A stretch of 64,000 nt of DNA from CBIFWW01 sp966186435. GTDB lineage: Bacteria; Pseudomonadota; Gammaproteobacteria; Enterobacterales; Enterobacteriaceae. The notes under the pieces were generated by a model that worked only from the letters and a program-made list of their open reading frames with translations, made no database searches and was not told the DNA's origin. Below, one piece after another: positions 49,466-61,867 of this stretch. Position numbers and translations under genes: made by a program. The DNA lies in contig CBIFWW010000002.1 of NCBI GenBank assembly GCA_966186435.1, positions 8,444-72,443 on the forward strand, given 5' to 3'. The stretch's first letter is position 1, and every line of letters begins with the position of its first letter.

Positions 49466-50134
49466 ATGGCCCCCTCAGACCTGCTACAGCAAAACATTAA
49501 ATACTTGATGGACCGCGATGGTATCGCCAGCGTGACTGAGCTGGCGCGTAAGTTGCAAATGCAGCAATCTACTCTGCACCGCATGTTGACGGGTGAAGTG
49601 CGCGATCCGAAATACACCACGCTAAGTAATATCGCCGGTTTCTTCGGTGTATCCCCGGTGGATTTGATCGAGCAAGATCTTCAGCAGCCTACCGCTGGCG
49701 ATGACAGCACCCAGCACACCTGGCAGTTCCACGCCAAAGGTGCGCCGGTCTTGGGCAACACCCAACTGGGCCACAGCGGCTACTGGAGCGATATGGAATA
49801 CCCCGTGGGTAGCGGCGATGGCTATCTGCGTTGGCCCTCTGCCGATGAAGATGTCTATGCGCTGAAATGCGTGGGGGACTCAATGATGCCGCGCATTAAG
49901 GAGGGGGAATACGTGATTATAGAGCCAAACCACAGTTGGCACCCCGGTGATGAAGTGTTAGTGGTGACCCATAATGGCGAGGTGATGGTGAAGACCTTCC
50001 TGTTCGAGCGGGACGGCTTTTATCATTTGCTGCCGGTGAATGAAGATCATGCGCCGATCCGCATCGCCAAAACCGATGTCTCGGCAATTCAATATGTTGC
50101 CGGGATCGCCAAATCCACCCTATGGATGCCCTGA
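49466..50134 (+). CDS. Phage-type repressor with S24 peptidase domain
   Basis: The 222-residue protein has an N-terminal Cro/C1 helix-turn-helix (SVTELARKLQMQQSTLHRML, about residues 20-40) and a C-terminal LexA/CI-like S24 domain with the serine in CVGDSMMPRI and the lysine in GEVMVKTFLF. The start is the ATG at 49466 behind AAGGAG; the open frame extends further upstream. CI/LexA repressors cut themselves during the SOS response; the catalytic dyad is present but I could not locate a certain Ala-Gly cleavage pair. With the divergent holin it forms the rest of a prophage or a domesticated lysis switch. Confidence 0.85.
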   Translation: MAPSDLLQQNIKYLMDRDGIASVTELARKLQMQQSTLHRMLTGEVRDPKYTTLSNIAGFFGVSPVDLIEQDLQQPTAGDDSTQHTWQFHAKGAPVLGNTQLGHSGYWSDMEYPVGSGDGYLRWPSADEDVYALKCVGDSMMPRIKEGEYVIIEPNHSWHPGDEVLVVTHNGEVMVKTFLFERDGFYHLLPVNEDHAPIRIAKTDVSAIQYVAGIAKSTLWMP

Positions 50135-50232
50135 ACCTTTACAGGTGAATTTACCGCCACCTGGGGGTGCCAGCCCCACCAAAAGGTGCGTATAATGCCC
50201 GCCCTGTTTCTGATGTTACTGAGAATATCCCC

Positions 50233-50493
50233 ATGGCCTTACTGATTACTAAAAAATGCATCAATTGCGATATGTGCGAGCCAGAGTGCCCAAATGACGC
50301 GATTTCGATGGGGGATTCGATTTACGAAATTAATGCCGACCGCTGCACCCAGTGCGTGGGCCATTATGAAACGCCAACCTGCCAGAGCGTGTGCCCGATC
50401 CTTAACACCATCATTGAAGACCCGGCCCATAAAGAAAGCGAAGAGCAGCTGTGGGATAAATTCGTCCAGCTGCACCACGCCGATAAGATTTAA
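50233..50493 (+). CDS. yfhL: 2x[4Fe-4S] ferredoxin YfhL
   Basis: YfhL is a bacterial-type ferredoxin; in E. coli it is linked to a tRNA hydroxylation pathway and other low-potential electron transfer. The 86-residue protein has the two cluster motifs [11 protein letters not shown] and [17 protein letters not shown], the latter with the family insertion. The ATG at 50233 matches the E. coli start. Its end overlaps the end of acpS by four bases in convergent orientation. Confidence 0.96.
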   Translation: MALLITKKCINCDMCEPECPNDAISMGDSIYEINADRCTQCVGHYETPTCQSVCPILNTIIEDPAHKESEEQLWDKFVQLHHADKI

Positions 50494-50870
50494 CTTTCGA
50501 TAATCACCGTGGCACAGGCATAGTGCCGCTCATCGGCCAAGGTGACGTGAATACTCACTACCCCCATTTGCTCCGCCAGTGCCTTGGCCGCCCCGTGCAA
50601 TGTCAGGCGCGGCTTACCCAACTCATCGTTATAAACTTCAAACTGATTAAAGGCCAGGCCGTTACGTATCCCGGTACCCAAGGCCTTTGACGCCGCCTCT
50701 TTTACCGCAAAGCGTTTTGCCAGGAAGCGTACCGGCTGATTATGGGTACAGTAAACTTCCAGCTCCCCCGCGCTCAGCACCCGCTGCGCCAGGCGATCGC
50801 CAGAGCGGGAAATAACCGCTTCAATGCGGCCAATCTCTACGATGTCCGTCCCGAGGCCAAGGATCGCCAT
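50490..50870 (-). CDS. acpS: Holo-[acyl-carrier-protein] synthase
   Basis: AcpS transfers phosphopantetheine from coenzyme A to the acyl carrier protein. The 126 residues match E. coli. The metal ligands are in [15 protein letters not shown] (Asp9) and in [16 protein letters not shown] (Glu about 58). The start overlaps the pdxJ stop by one base (TAATG), so translation is coupled. Confidence 0.98.
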   Translation of the reverse strand: MAILGLGTDIVEIGRIEAVISRSGDRLAQRVLSAGELEVYCTHNQPVRFLAKRFAVKEAASKALGTGIRNGLAFNQFEVYNDELGKPRLTLHGAAKALAEQMGVVSIHVTLADERHYACATVIIES

Positions 50871-51601
50871 TAGCGGCGGGCTTCCAGCATCAGGCGTTTC
50901 ATTTCAGCTACCGCTTCTTTCAGGCCGCTCATCACAGCGCGCCCGATGATGGCATGGCCGATATTCAACTCGTGCATTTCTGGCAGTGCGGCAATGGCCG
51001 CCACATTGTGGTAAGTCAGCCCGTGCCCGGCATTCACTTTTAACCCCAGGCTGGCTGCATAGCGGGCGGCTTCAGCAATACGCGCCAGCTCCTGGGCCTG
51101 GGTGGCATCGTCTTTGGCATCGGCATAGCAACCGGTATGGATTTCAATATAAGACGCACCTACGGCCACAGCGGCATCAATTTGCTTAGGGTCGGCATCA
51201 ATAAACAGTGAAACCAGAATGCCCGCTTCCGCCAGACGCTGGCAGGCGCTACGCATTTTATCCAGCTGACCGGCCACATCCAAGCCACCTTCAGTAGTCA
51301 CTTCCTGGCGTTTTTCTGGCACCAGGCAGCAGAAGTGAGGCCGGGTTTCACAGGCGATAGCCACCATCTCTTCGGTCACGGCCATTTCAAGGTTCATGCG
51401 AGTGTCGAGGGTCTGGCGCAGTACCCGCACGTCACGGTCGGTTATGTGGCGGCGGTCTTCACGCAGGTGAACGGTGATGCCGTCTGCCCCAGCCTGCTCA
51501 GCAATAAACGCAGCCTGTACCGGGTCCGGATAAGCGGTACCGCGGGCATTACGCAGGGTGGCGATGTGGTCGATGTTAACGCCTAACAGTAATTCAGCCA
51601 T
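50870..51601 (-). CDS. pdxJ: Pyridoxine 5'-phosphate synthase
   Basis: PdxJ condenses 1-deoxyxylulose 5-phosphate with aminoacetone phosphate in vitamin B6 synthesis. The 243-residue TIM barrel has [17 protein letters not shown] at the N terminus, [11 protein letters not shown], and [14 protein letters not shown] near the C terminus. The length equals E. coli. It stands between recO and acpS in the conserved housekeeping operon. Confidence 0.98.
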   Translation of the reverse strand: MAELLLGVNIDHIATLRNARGTAYPDPVQAAFIAEQAGADGITVHLREDRRHITDRDVRVLRQTLDTRMNLEMAVTEEMVAIACETRPHFCCLVPEKRQEVTTEGGLDVAGQLDKMRSACQRLAEAGILVSLFIDADPKQIDAAVAVGASYIEIHTGCYADAKDDATQAQELARIAEAARYAASLGLKVNAGHGLTYHNVAAIAALPEMHELNIGHAIIGRAVMSGLKEAVAEMKRLMLEARR

Positions 51602-51661
51602 GACAATCCTCGGTAGTAATCAGCAATGACCCGAAGTTTACACTGAGAGGGGAAAGCGTGG

Positions 51662-52390
51662 CTACGGCAGCTTGGCCGGAGGGATCTTTTTCGGGGTAAA
51701 CTGGCGAAATAATTCGCGGCTTTTAAGCGGCTTGCCCCCCAGATAAGGCTTCAGGGCGATACGGGTAAAGCGCTTAGCGGCCCGCAGCACATCAGCATCG
51801 GGAAATTCCCGCTGGTATAGCGCCCGAAGCTGGCGGCCAGTAAAGCTGCTGTAATCCACCACCAGGCTGGCAATGAAACCTTTCTCCTCCCGGTAGCGAT
51901 AGGTCATCTCATCGCTGACTTCATCCCCACTCCCGGCGCAGTGGAGAAAATCTACCCCATAGCCGAGGTGGCCGAGTAGCGAAAGTTCGAAGCGGCGTAA
52001 GGCCGGTTCTGGCGTGCCATTAGTGCTGGCAAGTGCCTGGATACAATTCAGATAATCGAAGAACAGTTCAGCAAAGCGGATTTCCTGCTCCAGCACCCGG
52101 GACAACAATTCATTGACGTAGAGACCGCTGTACAGAGAAATACCGGTGAGGGGTAAGGCAAGAGAGGCTGCTTCGGCGTTACGTAGGGTTTTGACTTCCC
52201 CACGACCGCCCCAGCGAACTAACAGGGGGGTGAAAGGCTGTAACGTACCTTTCAAAACAGAACGTTTAGAACGGGCGCCTTTGGCAATAAGCCGAACACG
52301 CCCGGAACCTTCGGTAAAAAGATCGAGCAGGAGGCTGGTTTCACTCCAGGGGCGACTATGCAGGACGAATGCCCGCTCCCAGCCTTCCAT
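51662..52390 (-). CDS. recO: DNA repair protein RecO
   Basis: RecO anneals single-stranded DNA and loads RecA with RecR in gap repair. The 242-residue protein has the N-terminal OB-fold ([21 protein letters not shown]) and the helical C-terminal domain ([21 protein letters not shown]). It follows era after ten bases and precedes pdxJ by 60 bases. Confidence 0.97.
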   Translation of the reverse strand: MEGWERAFVLHSRPWSETSLLLDLFTEGSGRVRLIAKGARSKRSVLKGTLQPFTPLLVRWGGRGEVKTLRNAEAASLALPLTGISLYSGLYVNELLSRVLEQEIRFAELFFDYLNCIQALASTNGTPEPALRRFELSLLGHLGYGVDFLHCAGSGDEVSDEMTYRYREEKGFIASLVVDYSSFTGRQLRALYQREFPDADVLRAAKRFTRIALKPYLGGKPLKSRELFRQFTPKKIPPAKLP

Positions 52391-52400
52391 TGGTTACCCG

Positions 52401-54013
<1,613 letters not shown>

Positions 54014-54077
54014 TCAGCATACGGAACAGAGCTGAAAACCTGCAAAATGGTTAAATCAATGCTGTTTCGTGTGCCGT

Positions 54078-54095
54078 GGCTCCCTTGCGGGAGCC
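54078..54095 (-). other. Hairpin in the rnc leader
   Basis: GGCTCCC and GGGAGCC form a perfect seven-base-pair stem with a four-base loop, extendable by weaker pairs, about 95 bases before the rnc start. In E. coli RNase III cuts a stem-loop in the rnc leader to limit its own synthesis; a similar role is inferred. Confidence 0.5.
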
Positions 54096-54164
54096 AACCG
54101 TAACTTAAGGGGGATTATTCTATACGCAACAGCCGGGGATGTCGTTAGCTGTTTGACGTTATTA

Positions 54165-55121
54165 TCAATGAATACCGCCAATTCGGCCTAAACGAACGCC
54201 CGTTGGCCATTCACCTTCTTGCTTTTCAAAACTCATCCAGATAATCGTGGCTTTACCTACCAGATTGGCTTCAGGAACAAAGCCCCAGTAACGGCTGTCG
54301 GCGCTGTTATCCCGGTTATCACCCATCATGAAATAATGGCCCGGCGGCACGATCCAGGTATTGGTTTTATTGCTGTAATTGCCCACATTATCCTGGGCAA
54401 TGGGTACCATCAGGATGCGGTGAGTCACCTCACCCAAGGTTTCATTGCGGCCCAAAAGGCGAATGCCGTTTTCTTTGGTTTCGCCCTGGGGCAGCTGCCA
54501 GAAACCGCTGTTGGATTCCATGCCATTGCGGTTAGAGAAGGTCTGGACAAAATCACTGTTTTGAATATCAGAATAAGTGATCGGCAGCGCGCTGTCACAA
54601 GCTTGGCCAGAACTGCAATTTGGCTGAACGGTAACTTGCTTGGCGATTGGGTCGTAAGTCACGCGGTCACCCGGCAAACCTACTACGCGCTTGATGTAAT
54701 CCACGGTTGGATTCAGCGGGTATTTGAATACCGCGATATCGCCGCGCTTAGGATGGCCGGTTTCAATCAGCGTTTTTTGATACAGCGGATCTTTAATCCC
54801 ATAGGCGAATTTCTCCACCAGAATAAAGTCACCGATTAGCAGCGTTGGCATCATAGAGCCTGACGGGATCTGGAAAGGCTCATAAATAAATGAGCGCACA
54901 ATCAGCACCACGGCCAGCACCGGGAAGATAGATCCCCCGGTTTCCAGCCAGCCGGCTTTCGGTGGCAGTGTGTTACCGATGGAAGGATCGATATCCCCAC
55001 CGGTCACCATCGGCTCCATTTTTGCCCGGCGCTTCGGTGCAAAAACAAATTTATCAACGCACCACAGCAGCCCGGTGACTAATGTGGCGATAACTAAAAT
55101 CAGGGCAAACGTGTTCGCCAT
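54165..55121 (-). CDS. lepB: Signal peptidase I
   Basis: LepB removes signal peptides from exported proteins. The 318-residue membrane protein has helices at about residues 4-22 and 62-80. The catalytic serine is Ser89 (FQIPSGSMMPTL) and the lysine is Lys144 (VDYIKRVVGLPGD). The C-terminal box GDNRDNSADSRYWG is present. It is slightly shorter than E. coli LepB (324). It follows lepA after 16 bases. Confidence 0.98.
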   Translation of the reverse strand: MANTFALILVIATLVTGLLWCVDKFVFAPKRRAKMEPMVTGGDIDPSIGNTLPPKAGWLETGGSIFPVLAVVLIVRSFIYEPFQIPSGSMMPTLLIGDFILVEKFAYGIKDPLYQKTLIETGHPKRGDIAVFKYPLNPTVDYIKRVVGLPGDRVTYDPIAKQVTVQPNCSSGQACDSALPITYSDIQNSDFVQTFSNRNGMESNSGFWQLPQGETKENGIRLLGRNETLGEVTHRILMVPIAQDNVGNYSNKTNTWIVPPGHYFMMGDNRDNSADSRYWGFVPEANLVGKATIIWMSFEKQEGEWPTGVRLGRIGGIH

Positions 55122-55137
55122 GACAGCTCCTTAGGGT

Positions 55138-56937
<1,800 letters not shown>

Positions 56938-57132
56938 ATAGTGTAATTTTATGCCTTACAAATCCTGAGGGGCCAGCCGCGGCATGCGCACCCGGCCTGT
57001 ATCTTTGGCTGTCTTCTGCCTGAAACGGTGCATTCTACACTACAACCAGAAAGCGTGGAAACTGCTCATCTGGCAAGCATTGCGAGCATTAAGCGCCAAA
57101 AGTGGAAATAACAGCAATCCGCCAGCCAGAGG

Positions 57133-57612
57133 CTAGCGGTCTTCGGCTGGGGATGCGGGAATAACGTTGAGAGCACCCGGCTCCAGGCCGACGCTAAGGA
57201 TCGTGGGTTGCCAGGCTTGGCGCTGGCTGAAGCGCGGGGCCAGATTTTTTGCTACCAAGAAGCCACCTACGCCACCCAGCAGCGCACCGGCTAATGCCGC
57301 TAAATCTGAACCAAACAACCCCTGAAAGAATGCGGAAAAGGCAAATAATCCCACCAATGGCGACATATACACCAATAACGCGGAACCAAGGAGGCTGGAT
57401 TCACCAATCCCCAGCTCTACTTTCTGCCCTGCCACCAGCGGTTGCTCGCTAGGGACAGCGATCAGATGGACATTATCAGGCCCAAGTTTATTTAACACCC
57501 GGGTGCCACAGGTTGAACGGGAGGCACAACCGCTACAGGAGGATTTAACGTCACAACGCACCTGTGCAATCCCCTGTTGCCAGGAAACCACGGTAGCCCA
57601 TTCTTTAATCAT
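57133..57612 (-). CDS. rseC: SoxR-reducing system / sigma-E modulator RseC
   Basis: RseC is an inner-membrane protein encoded with the sigma-E operon; it affects sigma-E mildly and belongs to the family that helps reduce SoxR. The 159-residue protein has an N-terminal cysteine cluster (CDVKSSCSGCASRSTC) and two membrane helices (about residues 75-95 and 103-122). Its start overlaps the rseB stop by one base. Confidence 0.96.
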   Translation of the reverse strand: MIKEWATVVSWQQGIAQVRCDVKSSCSGCASRSTCGTRVLNKLGPDNVHLIAVPSEQPLVAGQKVELGIGESSLLGSALLVYMSPLVGLFAFSAFFQGLFGSDLAALAGALLGGVGGFLVAKNLAPRFSQRQAWQPTILSVGLEPGALNVIPASPAEDR

Positions 57613-58565
57613 TAATTTGCCTTGAATTTAATACTGTCAGCGATGCGTTTGGCGGTAGCAGGCGGTACCTCACCCACCACGGTAATCTCCCGATTATCGC
57701 GCACTTCACTGCTAACGGTACGGCGACCGGTGCGGATAAGGTTCTCGGCAGCGCCGGCTGCGGCCTGATTCACGTTGATGGAGAAGCTAAACAACCCATC
57801 GGAATAAAGCCGGGATTCTATCGGGGAATCCATGCCAGGAAGAGGCCGACGGCTGCTGGAGACTTCCGATACCCCTTGGGGTAACCAGGAAGGTGCCCAG
57901 CTAAAGCGTGTTTTATCGGTGCCTGGCACAGATAATAGCGGCGGCAAACTGGTTTTCACTAACCCCGACATCTGCATACCTATTTGGTCGGTAACCGCGA
58001 AGGAAACTACCCGGAACTGCTCCAGAGTTTCACCGTCCCGATCTAGCAGGTCTACCCGCAGTGGAAGTTTGGAGTCGGAATCCATCCAAACGATGTAGCT
58101 GTAGCGGGTGCCATCACGGGCCACGATACGAATCACTTCACATAGCCGGTCGGCAATACGCGTCCGGCCTACACTAATGAAATCGTAATAGGCGGATAAC
58201 CGTTTGAAATCGGTGTACACAATGGAAGGCAGCGAATCAACAATATAGTCCCCGGTGAGGGTAAACGGCTCCAGACCCGGTTCAAAATAGCTGATTTCAC
58301 CGCCCCGCTGCACCACTTCACGGCGCGGCCCGTCCATCTGCAATAACTGCGCATAGGCTTTATTGTCCAAGCGGGCATGGCGGTAACGAAGTGATTCAAC
58401 ACCGATTTTATTGATGTTGATAAAAGAGAATTCGTAATCCAGTGACTGGCTTGCCGCATTCATCTGCTGCAACAAAGCCCCGGACGTGATCGAGTCAGCC
58501 GAGGCATTGGAAGTGATGAACAGGCTGCCAGCCACTAAGGACAAGGCGCACCAAAGTTGCTTCAT
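57612..58565 (-). CDS. rseB: Sigma-E regulator RseB
   Basis: RseB is a periplasmic protein that binds RseA and shields it from DegS until lipopolysaccharide intermediates or misfolded porins accumulate. The 317-residue protein has a signal peptide (about residues 1-23, ending SNASA), a lipoprotein-carrier-like domain (about 24-215) and a smaller C-terminal domain. One-base overlaps with rseA and rseC show tight coupling. Confidence 0.97.
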   Translation of the reverse strand: MKQLWCALSLVAGSLFITSNASADSITSGALLQQMNAASQSLDYEFSFININKIGVESLRYRHARLDNKAYAQLLQMDGPRREVVQRGGEISYFEPGLEPFTLTGDYIVDSLPSIVYTDFKRLSAYYDFISVGRTRIADRLCEVIRIVARDGTRYSYIVWMDSDSKLPLRVDLLDRDGETLEQFRVVSFAVTDQIGMQMSGLVKTSLPPLLSVPGTDKTRFSWAPSWLPQGVSEVSSSRRPLPGMDSPIESRLYSDGLFSFSINVNQAAAGAAENLIRTGRRTVSSEVRDNREITVVGEVPPATAKRIADSIKFKAN

Positions 58566-59221
58566 TACTGCGATTGGGTCCCTAAGGTTTGATTGCCTGG
58601 TACCTGTACTGCGGCCTGCTGCGTTTGTTCAGTTTGCAGCTGATCGGCATGAAGGCGACGCTGTAATTCGTAATCCTGCAACATAGCATTGATGCGACGA
58701 CGCTGTTCCTGAATTTGCTGCTGCCCGCTGGTGCTAGTGGTAGTCGCTTCGCTTTCAGAAGGAACGCCCAAGCTAACCGGGCTGGCTTTACCCATCATCG
58801 GCAGCGTATTAAATGCCGGAGCATCGGATTGGGTTGCATTAGCGCCCGGGGCGGCATTGTAATGCTGAACGCCCACGATAACCGCCAATGAAACGCATGC
58901 AGCCATACCAACCTGCGTAATCTGTGCTGCCCATGGGCGAACCTTGCTCCAGAAAGGCATACGTTGCCACTGATGCGGCGCTGGCTGCTGTTCTGTAATG
59001 ATTGGGCTAACCTGAGGCGCTGCCTCATTTGCGATAGCTGCCATCACATTGGAGGCAATATCCACATGGATAACATCGCTGGTATCGCCGCGCAGGGTAT
59101 CGCGGATCAGGTGGTAGCTCGACCAGGATTGCTGCAAAGACTCATCACGAATCAATTCGCCCAGCAATTCTTTATCGAGCGATTCTCCATCCATAAAAGC
59201 GGAAAGTTTTTCTTTCTGCAT
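58565..59221 (-). CDS. rseA: Anti-sigma-E factor RseA
   Basis: RseA holds sigma-E at the membrane and is destroyed by DegS and RseP under envelope stress. The ATG at 59221 (MQKEKLSAFMDGESLDKEL) gives 218 residues, the family length. The cytoplasmic sigma-binding domain (about 1-95), one membrane helix (AAQITQVGMAACVSLAVIVG, about 99-118) and a glutamine-rich periplasmic tail follow. It lies 31 bases after rpoE. Confidence 0.97.
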   Translation of the reverse strand: MQKEKLSAFMDGESLDKELLGELIRDESLQQSWSSYHLIRDTLRGDTSDVIHVDIASNVMAAIANEAAPQVSPIITEQQPAPHQWQRMPFWSKVRPWAAQITQVGMAACVSLAVIVGVQHYNAAPGANATQSDAPAFNTLPMMGKASPVSLGVPSESEATTTSTSGQQQIQEQRRRINAMLQDYELQRRLHADQLQTEQTQQAAVQVPGNQTLGTQSQ

Positions 59222-59252
59222 ACCTAATACCTTTTCGAGTATCCCGCTATCG

Positions 59253-59828
59253 TCAACGCCGGATAAGCGGTTGAACTTTATTATCGATAGCTTCCCGCGC
59301 CCGGAAAATGCGGGAACGCACGGTTCCAACCGGGCAGTTCATTATTTCAGCTATCTCTTCATAACTTAATCCATCAAGCTCTCGCAGGGTAATTGCCATG
59401 CGTAAATCTTCCGGGAGAGACTCAATAGTGCGAAAGACAATTTGTCTCAGCTCATCTGACAACATTAAGTTCTCAGGGTTCGAAATTTCTTTTAACGCCC
59501 CGCCACTTTCATAGTTTTCAGCCTCATTGGCATCAACATCTGAAGACGGTGGGCGGCGGCCCTGAGCCACAAGGTAGTTCTTCGCCGTATTCACAGCGAT
59601 ACGGTACAGCCACGTATAAAACGCGCTATCACCGCGAAACGAATCCAGAGCGCGATACGCCTTAATGAATGATTCCTGAACAACATCAGGGACATCACCC
59701 GACGGCACATAGCGGGAAACCAGGCTCGCGACTTTGTTCTGGTAACGCACCACCAGTAAATTGAACGCCTTCTGATCCCCTTTCTGGACCCGTTCAACCA
59801 GAACTTGATCCGTTAACTGCTCGCTCAT
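59253..59828 (-). CDS. rpoE: Extracytoplasmic stress sigma factor RpoE
   Basis: Sigma-E directs transcription of outer-membrane biogenesis and repair genes. The ATG at 59828 (MSEQLTDQVLVERVQKGD) gives 191 residues, the same as E. coli. Region 2 contains VVQESFIKAYRALDSFRGD and region 4 contains LSYEEIAEIMNCPVGTVRSRIF. The ATG overlaps the stop of a short upstream reading frame (ATGA). Its own sigma-E promoter lies about 80-110 bases upstream, within that frame. Confidence 0.98.
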   Translation of the reverse strand: MSEQLTDQVLVERVQKGDQKAFNLLVVRYQNKVASLVSRYVPSGDVPDVVQESFIKAYRALDSFRGDSAFYTWLYRIAVNTAKNYLVAQGRRPPSSDVDANEAENYESGGALKEISNPENLMLSDELRQIVFRTIESLPEDLRMAITLRELDGLSYEEIAEIMNCPVGTVRSRIFRAREAIDNKVQPLIRR

Positions 59829-59926
59829 CCGAGGTAAATTCTCCCCAAAACAATTCCCATGAGTAATCGAAATGCCACCCGAACTCTGCAAAACATGAGC
59901 AAGCACGAGTTTGAGTTCAGGTTCAT
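59825..59926 (-). CDS. rpoE leader peptide (RseD-like, 33 codons)
   Basis: A short frame begins at ATG 59926 behind a good AAGGA (seven bases before) and ends in TGA overlapping the rpoE ATG (ATGA). It reads MNLNSNSCLLMFCRVRV and so on. Such placement means translational coupling to rpoE, as reported for the E. coli leader peptide RseD, but the reported E. coli peptide is longer (about 51 residues) and I could not confirm that this is the same frame. Regulatory rather than functional protein is the likely role. Confidence 0.55.
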   Translation of the reverse strand: MNLNSNSCLLMFCRVRVAFRLLMGIVLGRIYLG

Positions 59927-59937
59927 TGATAAGTTCC
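59910..59937 (-). promoter_or_regulatory. Candidate sigma-E promoter of rpoE
   Basis: GGAACTT (59937-59931) and TCAAA (59914-59910) are 16 bases apart, a close match to the sigma-E consensus. The predicted start is about 75 bases before the rpoE ATG. The -35 overlaps the ribosome binding site of the leader frame. Confidence 0.7.
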
Positions 59938-60159
59938 TTAACAGAAAGATCTTTTGTAATGATTAGCGGATTGATCGTTTTCTATCATTATAGTTCCACG
60001 CGTTTCAAGGCTACCTTGATCATCAAACCATAGGTAGCAAAACGTGTGAGCAGAGTAACCCATCACCCTGGCTTTTTCATCACCATTTCCGTTCCACCTC
60101 ACATAACCCAGCTTTTTATTAAAATTCATGAACCTGCATTGCCTGTCTCTGCGTTACGC

Positions 60160-60177
60160 TGTTTAGTGGGTGTAACA
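60160..60177. promoter_or_regulatory. Second, degenerate NadR-like site
   Basis: TGTTTA-N6-GTAACA keeps the left half and four of six bases of the right half of the NadR palindrome, 73 bases upstream of the perfect site. The rest of the rpoE-nadB spacer (59938-60232) shows no further feature I can support. Confidence 0.35.
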
Positions 60178-60232
60178 ATAGGCAAAATATTAATGGGGAA
60201 TGATGAAAATTGGTGCTATGTTGCGGTCACAT

Positions 60233-60250
60233 TGTTTAGTAAATTAAACA
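60233..60250. promoter_or_regulatory. NadR operator of nadB
   Basis: TGTTTAGTAAATTAAACA is a perfect TGTTTA-N6-TAAACA, the NadR box of NAD biosynthesis genes. It ends six bases before the nadB ATG, so bound NadR would block the start of transcription or the first codons. Confidence 0.88.
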
Positions 60251-60256
60251 TACAAT

Positions 60257-61867
60257 ATGACAAACATATCCCAACTCTCCTGCGACGTATTAGTTATTGG
60301 TAGCGGTGCTGCCGGCTTATCCCTGGCTTTACGGCTGGCAAAAAACCATAGCGTAATTGTGTTAAGCAAAGGCCCAATTAGCGAAGGCTCGACCTATTAT
60401 GCTCAAGGCGGTATCGCGGCAGTCTTCGACGAAGCTGACAGCATTGAAGCCCACGTGGCGGATACTCTGATTGCCGGTGCCGGTATCTGCGAGCCGCATG
60501 CCGTGGAATTTGTAGCACGCCACGCCCGGGATTGCGTGCAGTGGCTAATTGACGGTGGCGTTGATTTTGATACCGATGCCCAATCTACTGGCACCTCCGG
60601 CTATCACCTTACCCGTGAAGGGGGGCACAGCCATCGCCGCATCCTGCATGCTGCCGATACCACGGGGAAAGCGGTAGAAACCACCTTGGTGGATCAGGCT
60701 ATGCAGCATCCCAACATTCAGGTGCTGGAACGCTACAACGCTGTGGATGTGATTTTGTCCGATAAAATTGGATTACCTGGCCCCCGGCGGGCGCTGGGTG
60801 CCTGGGTGTGGAACCGTAATAAAGAGCAGGTGGAAACCTGCCGGGCTAACGTGGTTGCCCTGGCGACCGGGGGCGCATCTCGGGTGTATCAGTATTCCAC
60901 TAATCCGGACATTGCCTCCGGCGACGGTATCGCCATGGCCTGGCGCGCAGGATGCCGGGTGGCCAATATGGAATTCAACCAATTTCACCCCACCGCGTTG
61001 TATCACCCGGAAGCGCGTAACTTCCTGCTGACGGAAGCACTACGGGGTGAAGGGGCATACCTTCAGCGCCCGGACGGCACCCGCTTTATGCCCGCTTGTG
61101 ACAACCGCGCCGACTTAGCTCCAAGGGATATTGTGGCCCGGGCTATCGACCATGAGATGAAACGCCTGGGCGTGGATTGCATGTATCTGGATATTAGCCA
61201 TCAGCCGCCGGAATTTGTGCGCCAGCATTTCCCGATGATCTATGAAAAGCTATTGGGGCTGGGTATCGATCTCACTCGTGATCCGGTGCCGATTGTTCCG
61301 GCTGCCCACTATACCTGCGGTGGGGTGATGGTGAACGATGATGGGCAAACGGACGTTCCGGGGTTGTATGCGCTGGGTGAAGTCACTTATACCGGCTTGC
61401 ATGGGGCCAACCGTATGGCGTCGAACTCTTTACTCGAGTGCCTGGTGTATGGCTGGTCGGCTTCAGTAAGCATCCACCAGCACCTGGCAGAATTCGATGC
61501 CCTGGGAGTACTGCCCGACTGGGATGAGAGCCAGGTTAGCTCCCCGGACGAACGGGTAATCATCGCCCATAATTGGCACGAACTTAGGCTGTTTATGTGG
61601 GATTACGTGGGCATCGTTCGTACCACCCGCCGCCTTGAGCGGGCAATGCGACGCATTAATCTGCTAAAAGCTGAAATCCATGAATACTATGCCAATGTGC
61701 GGGTTTCCAGCGATCTTCTGGAGCTGCGTAATCTGGTGCAAGTGGCGGAGCTGATCGTGCGCTGTGCCCTGGAACGCAAGGAGAGCCGCGGGCTGCATTA
61801 CACCCTCGACTACCCAGAATTAAGCGAAGAAAGTGGGCCAACCATTCTGGACCCGGCCACTACATAA
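60257..61867 (+). CDS. nadB: L-aspartate oxidase
   Basis: NadB oxidises aspartate to iminoaspartate, the first step of de novo NAD synthesis. The 536-residue flavoprotein begins with the FAD-binding [18 protein letters not shown]. The active-site segments [35 protein letters not shown] and [21 protein letters not shown] follow. It is divergent from rpoE, is preceded by a perfect NadR box, and overlaps trmN by eight bases at the 3' ends. Confidence 0.98.
   Translation: MTNISQLSCDVLVIGSGAAGLSLALRLAKNHSVIVLSKGPISEGSTYYAQGGIAAVFDEADSIEAHVADTLIAGAGICEPHAVEFVARHARDCVQWLIDGGVDFDTDAQSTGTSGYHLTREGGHSHRRILHAADTTGKAVETTLVDQAMQHPNIQVLERYNAVDVILSDKIGLPGPRRALGAWVWNRNKEQVETCRANVVALATGGASRVYQYSTNPDIASGDGIAMAWRAGCRVANMEFNQFHPTALYHPEARNFLLTEALRGEGAYLQRPDGTRFMPACDNRADLAPRDIVARAIDHEMKRLGVDCMYLDISHQPPEFVRQHFPMIYEKLLGLGIDLTRDPVPIVPAAHYTCGGVMVNDDGQTDVPGLYALGEVTYTGLHGANRMASNSLLECLVYGWSASVSIHQHLAEFDALGVLPDWDESQVSSPDERVIIAHNWHELRLFMWDYVGIVRTTRRLERAMRRINLLKAEIHEYYANVRVSSDLLELRNLVQVAELIVRCALERKESRGLHYTLDYPELSEESGPTILDPATT

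Noticed and set aside
59938..60129. 63-codon frame upstream of rpoE ending in NDQSANHYKRSFC
   Set aside because: It starts with ATG but lacks a clear binding site and stops too far from rpoE for coupling; the 33-codon frame fits the leader role better. It could still be a second leader frame and deserves comparison with the E. coli rseD annotation.
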